From assembly GCA_048621635.1 (NCBI GenBank), contig JBMCWH010000006.1:1-30634 (forward strand): a DNA stretch of 30,634 nucleotides, read 5' to 3'. The number at the start of each line of letters is the position of its first letter. Within the stretch, counting starts at the first letter, position 1. A program made the position numbers and the translations under genes. Under the pieces are notes generated by a model. That model did no database searches and was not told where the DNA came from. It was given only the letters and a program-made list of their open reading frames with translations. The DNA comes from JBMCWH01 sp048621635. Lineage in GTDB: Bacteria; Patescibacteriota; WWE3; JAUXAW01; JAYEID01. Positions 29,436-30,634 of the stretch are shown here, piece after piece.

Positions 29436-30455
29436 ATGCACTCCCTTTCCAGGTTGAAATTTTTTTATGATATCATTCATTTAATGAATAATGTCGTTAA
29501 GGCGCTTTTCTATGCTTTTGGAGGGAGTAATTATCTCAAAGCTCATCTTTGGGAGCATTGTTTAGGCGCCTACTTTGCCGACTACAATATACCGTATTTT
29601 AGAGCAACAACCCATCCTCTGTCTGTGTATTTTCTTTTTAAGGAGGATTTTCCAGAGCTCCCTAAGGTTTCTGAGCTTCTTCCTTATATTGATAATCAGA
29701 AGATAAGGTTAAATATTGAGTTTCTCAAGGATTTAGATGCTCGAGTTAGCTTGATTAAAACACTGCATAGGCTTTATTCTGAAAGTTGGGAGGGGGCGCG
29801 GAAGAGGATTGAAGAAATTTTGGAATTGGATAAGGAGGAGTTGATAAGCTTTTTTAAGCGTATGTATGAAACGAAGAGAGAAGTGCTGACTCTTTCAGAA
29901 AAACTGCCCAAGATTTCGAAGGAAGATGCATTTGTGCCTGTTAGGAAAAAAATCTCTGTTCCTAAGCTTAATGACGGTTTAGATATAGCTGAAATTGCTA
30001 TACGGCTCCCCCTCTCCGTCACCACCGAAAGTTATTTTGCTAATTTAAGATCGCAAATAAAAGGGAAACTGGATAAGTTAGTTATTCTTGGCGATCTTAC
30101 CTATTCTGTCCATAGAGATATATACACACTTCAAGGAGGTTATAGGTATCTTTCTTTTTCGTTTAAGACGAAGGCTGGGAAAGGAGAACAGGTACTGGAT
30201 AAACTTTACGAAGTCTTAAGCGCCTTCGAAATAAAAAGTGAGGGTTTTGAAAGGTGGAAAACTTGGAAGATAGAGCAAGCAAGAGAGACCAGTAAGAAAC
30301 GGAAATTAAGGGATCCTTGGCATATCGAGCTTCTTTTGTTTCGACGGATCTTGCGACCGGAAGATTTTGAGGACTTGGAGTATCAGACAATGCAGGAATT
30401 GCATAAGAAGGTTTTTTCTGAGCGCTCAGAGATCTATTTTTTAATGGATTTTTGA
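29436..30455 (+). CDS. Divergent M16-type (insulinase-like) zinc peptidase
   Basis: 339 residues from ATG 29436, chosen for GGAGGGGAG (29420-29428) just upstream; a TTG at 29385 is in frame but would overlap the small ORF. The M16 inverted zinc motif HxxEH is present as H37-L-W-E40-H41. A third ligand may be Glu95 (RLNIEFLKDLD), some 54 residues after the motif rather than the usual 70-77. SVYFLFKEDFPEL aligns with the strand after the motif. The C-terminal half (YFANLRSQIKGKLDKLVILGDLTYSVHRDIYTLQG) resembles the M16 inactive-domain signature LREKLGLAYSV. The fold would be one alpha-beta pair instead of the usual two-domain repeat, so it probably dimerises or has a dedicated small substrate. 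Assignment rests on motif pattern, not on a search. Confidence 0.6.
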   Translation: MHSLSRLKFFYDIIHLMNNVVKALFYAFGGSNYLKAHLWEHCLGAYFADYNIPYFRATTHPLSVYFLFKEDFPELPKVSELLPYIDNQKIRLNIEFLKDLDARVSLIKTLHRLYSESWEGARKRIEEILELDKEELISFFKRMYETKREVLTLSEKLPKISKEDAFVPVRKKISVPKLNDGLDIAEIAIRLPLSVTTESYFANLRSQIKGKLDKLVILGDLTYSVHRDIYTLQGGYRYLSFSFKTKAGKGEQVLDKLYEVLSAFEIKSEGFERWKTWKIEQARETSKKRKLRDPWHIELLLFRRILRPEDFEDLEYQTMQELHKKVFSERSEIYFLMDF

Positions 30456-30537
30456 TCAGCTGCGTGGTTTCGCAGGTTCGTAAGTTGCTGTTAGGTTAGA
30501 GCGTGGAGGCTTCTGAGAGGGCGTATGGGGAGAGGGC

Positions 30538-30634
30538 ATGCAATATATTATAAAGAAACTGATCTCTTTAGGGTTTGGGTTCTGGCCTCTTTCTGCAAAC
30601 GAATGTATATTGAAAACCTCAAAGGACGGAAACA
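30538..30634 (+). CDS. 5' end of a gene cut by the window edge
   Basis: ATG at 30538 with GGGGAGAGG a few bases upstream opens a frame that stays open for 32 codons to the window end (MQYIIKKLISLGFGFWPLS, then ANECILKTSKDGN). The segment after the first turn loosely resembles the N-lobe start of kinase-fold proteins (N-x-x-x-L-K-T-x-x-D-G), but it is too short to assign. The 82 bp before it hold no other feature. It probably belongs to the same run as the M16-like gene. Confidence 0.4.
   Translation, partial: MQYIIKKLISLGFGFWPLSANECILKTSKDGN

Noticed and set aside
29115..29480. 121-codon minus-strand frame over the small ORF
   Set aside because: Ser/Leu/Arg-rich product without motifs or ribosome site; the plus strand has a strong Shine-Dalgarno and genes in line. 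It does lower certainty about the small ORF.

Overview
The window looks like chromosomal DNA from a small-genome bacterium of the Candidate Phyla Radiation (Patescibacteria), probably near the Microgenomates/Katanobacteria. This is inferred from gene content and style, not from a search. Signs: AT-rich and compact coding; stripped-down proteins (YebC with an internal deletion, RicT without its N-terminal domain, a metallo-beta-lactamase fold and an Lgt fold that have lost their active sites); a TraG/VirD4-type ATPase without other secretion genes; a minimal type IV pilus cluster; and gene gaps made of degenerate short tandem repeats. TGA is used as a stop (for example at the ends of the TraG-like and PilV-like genes), so the code is standard and not the TGA=Gly code of Gracilibacteria.

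Layout. 1-2440: an inactive-looking MBL-fold protein, replicative helicase DnaB, then tRNA-Leu(CAA) with a structured leader. 2441-2880: non-coding, largely a 7-bp-period degenerate repeat. 2881-7006: MFS exporter, an unusual Lgt-like/DksA zinc-finger fusion, an RluA-type pseudouridine synthase and a LytR_C membrane protein, closed by a strong terminator. 7171-11625: TraG-like ATPase, an unknown charged protein, a short YebC and a polytopic membrane protein. 11626-12192: a 567-bp gap with several inverted repeats and a likely xer promoter. 12193-13122: Xer recombinase, tail to tail with a minus-strand operon holB-ricT-gyrB-gyrA (19277 down to 13134), whose gyrB-gyrA gap holds a MITE-like element.

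19436-28138: a type IV pilus locus: pilB with its own promoter and terminator; then pilT, pilC, a probable major pilin, prepilin peptidase pilD, four further prepilins and a PilX/GspK-like protein. A GC-rich hairpin with a T-tract between the major pilin and pilD looks like an attenuator. The assembly genes pilM/N/O/Q are not in the window. A minus-strand anchored cohesin-like protein follows.

28817-30634: a palindrome-rich gap, then a different-looking block with strong Shine-Dalgarno sites: a 58-residue basic-to-acidic small protein, a divergent M16-type (HxxEH) peptidase and a gene cut by the window end. This small-peptide/peptidase pair and the Lgt-DksA fusion are the best candidates for undescribed biology here.
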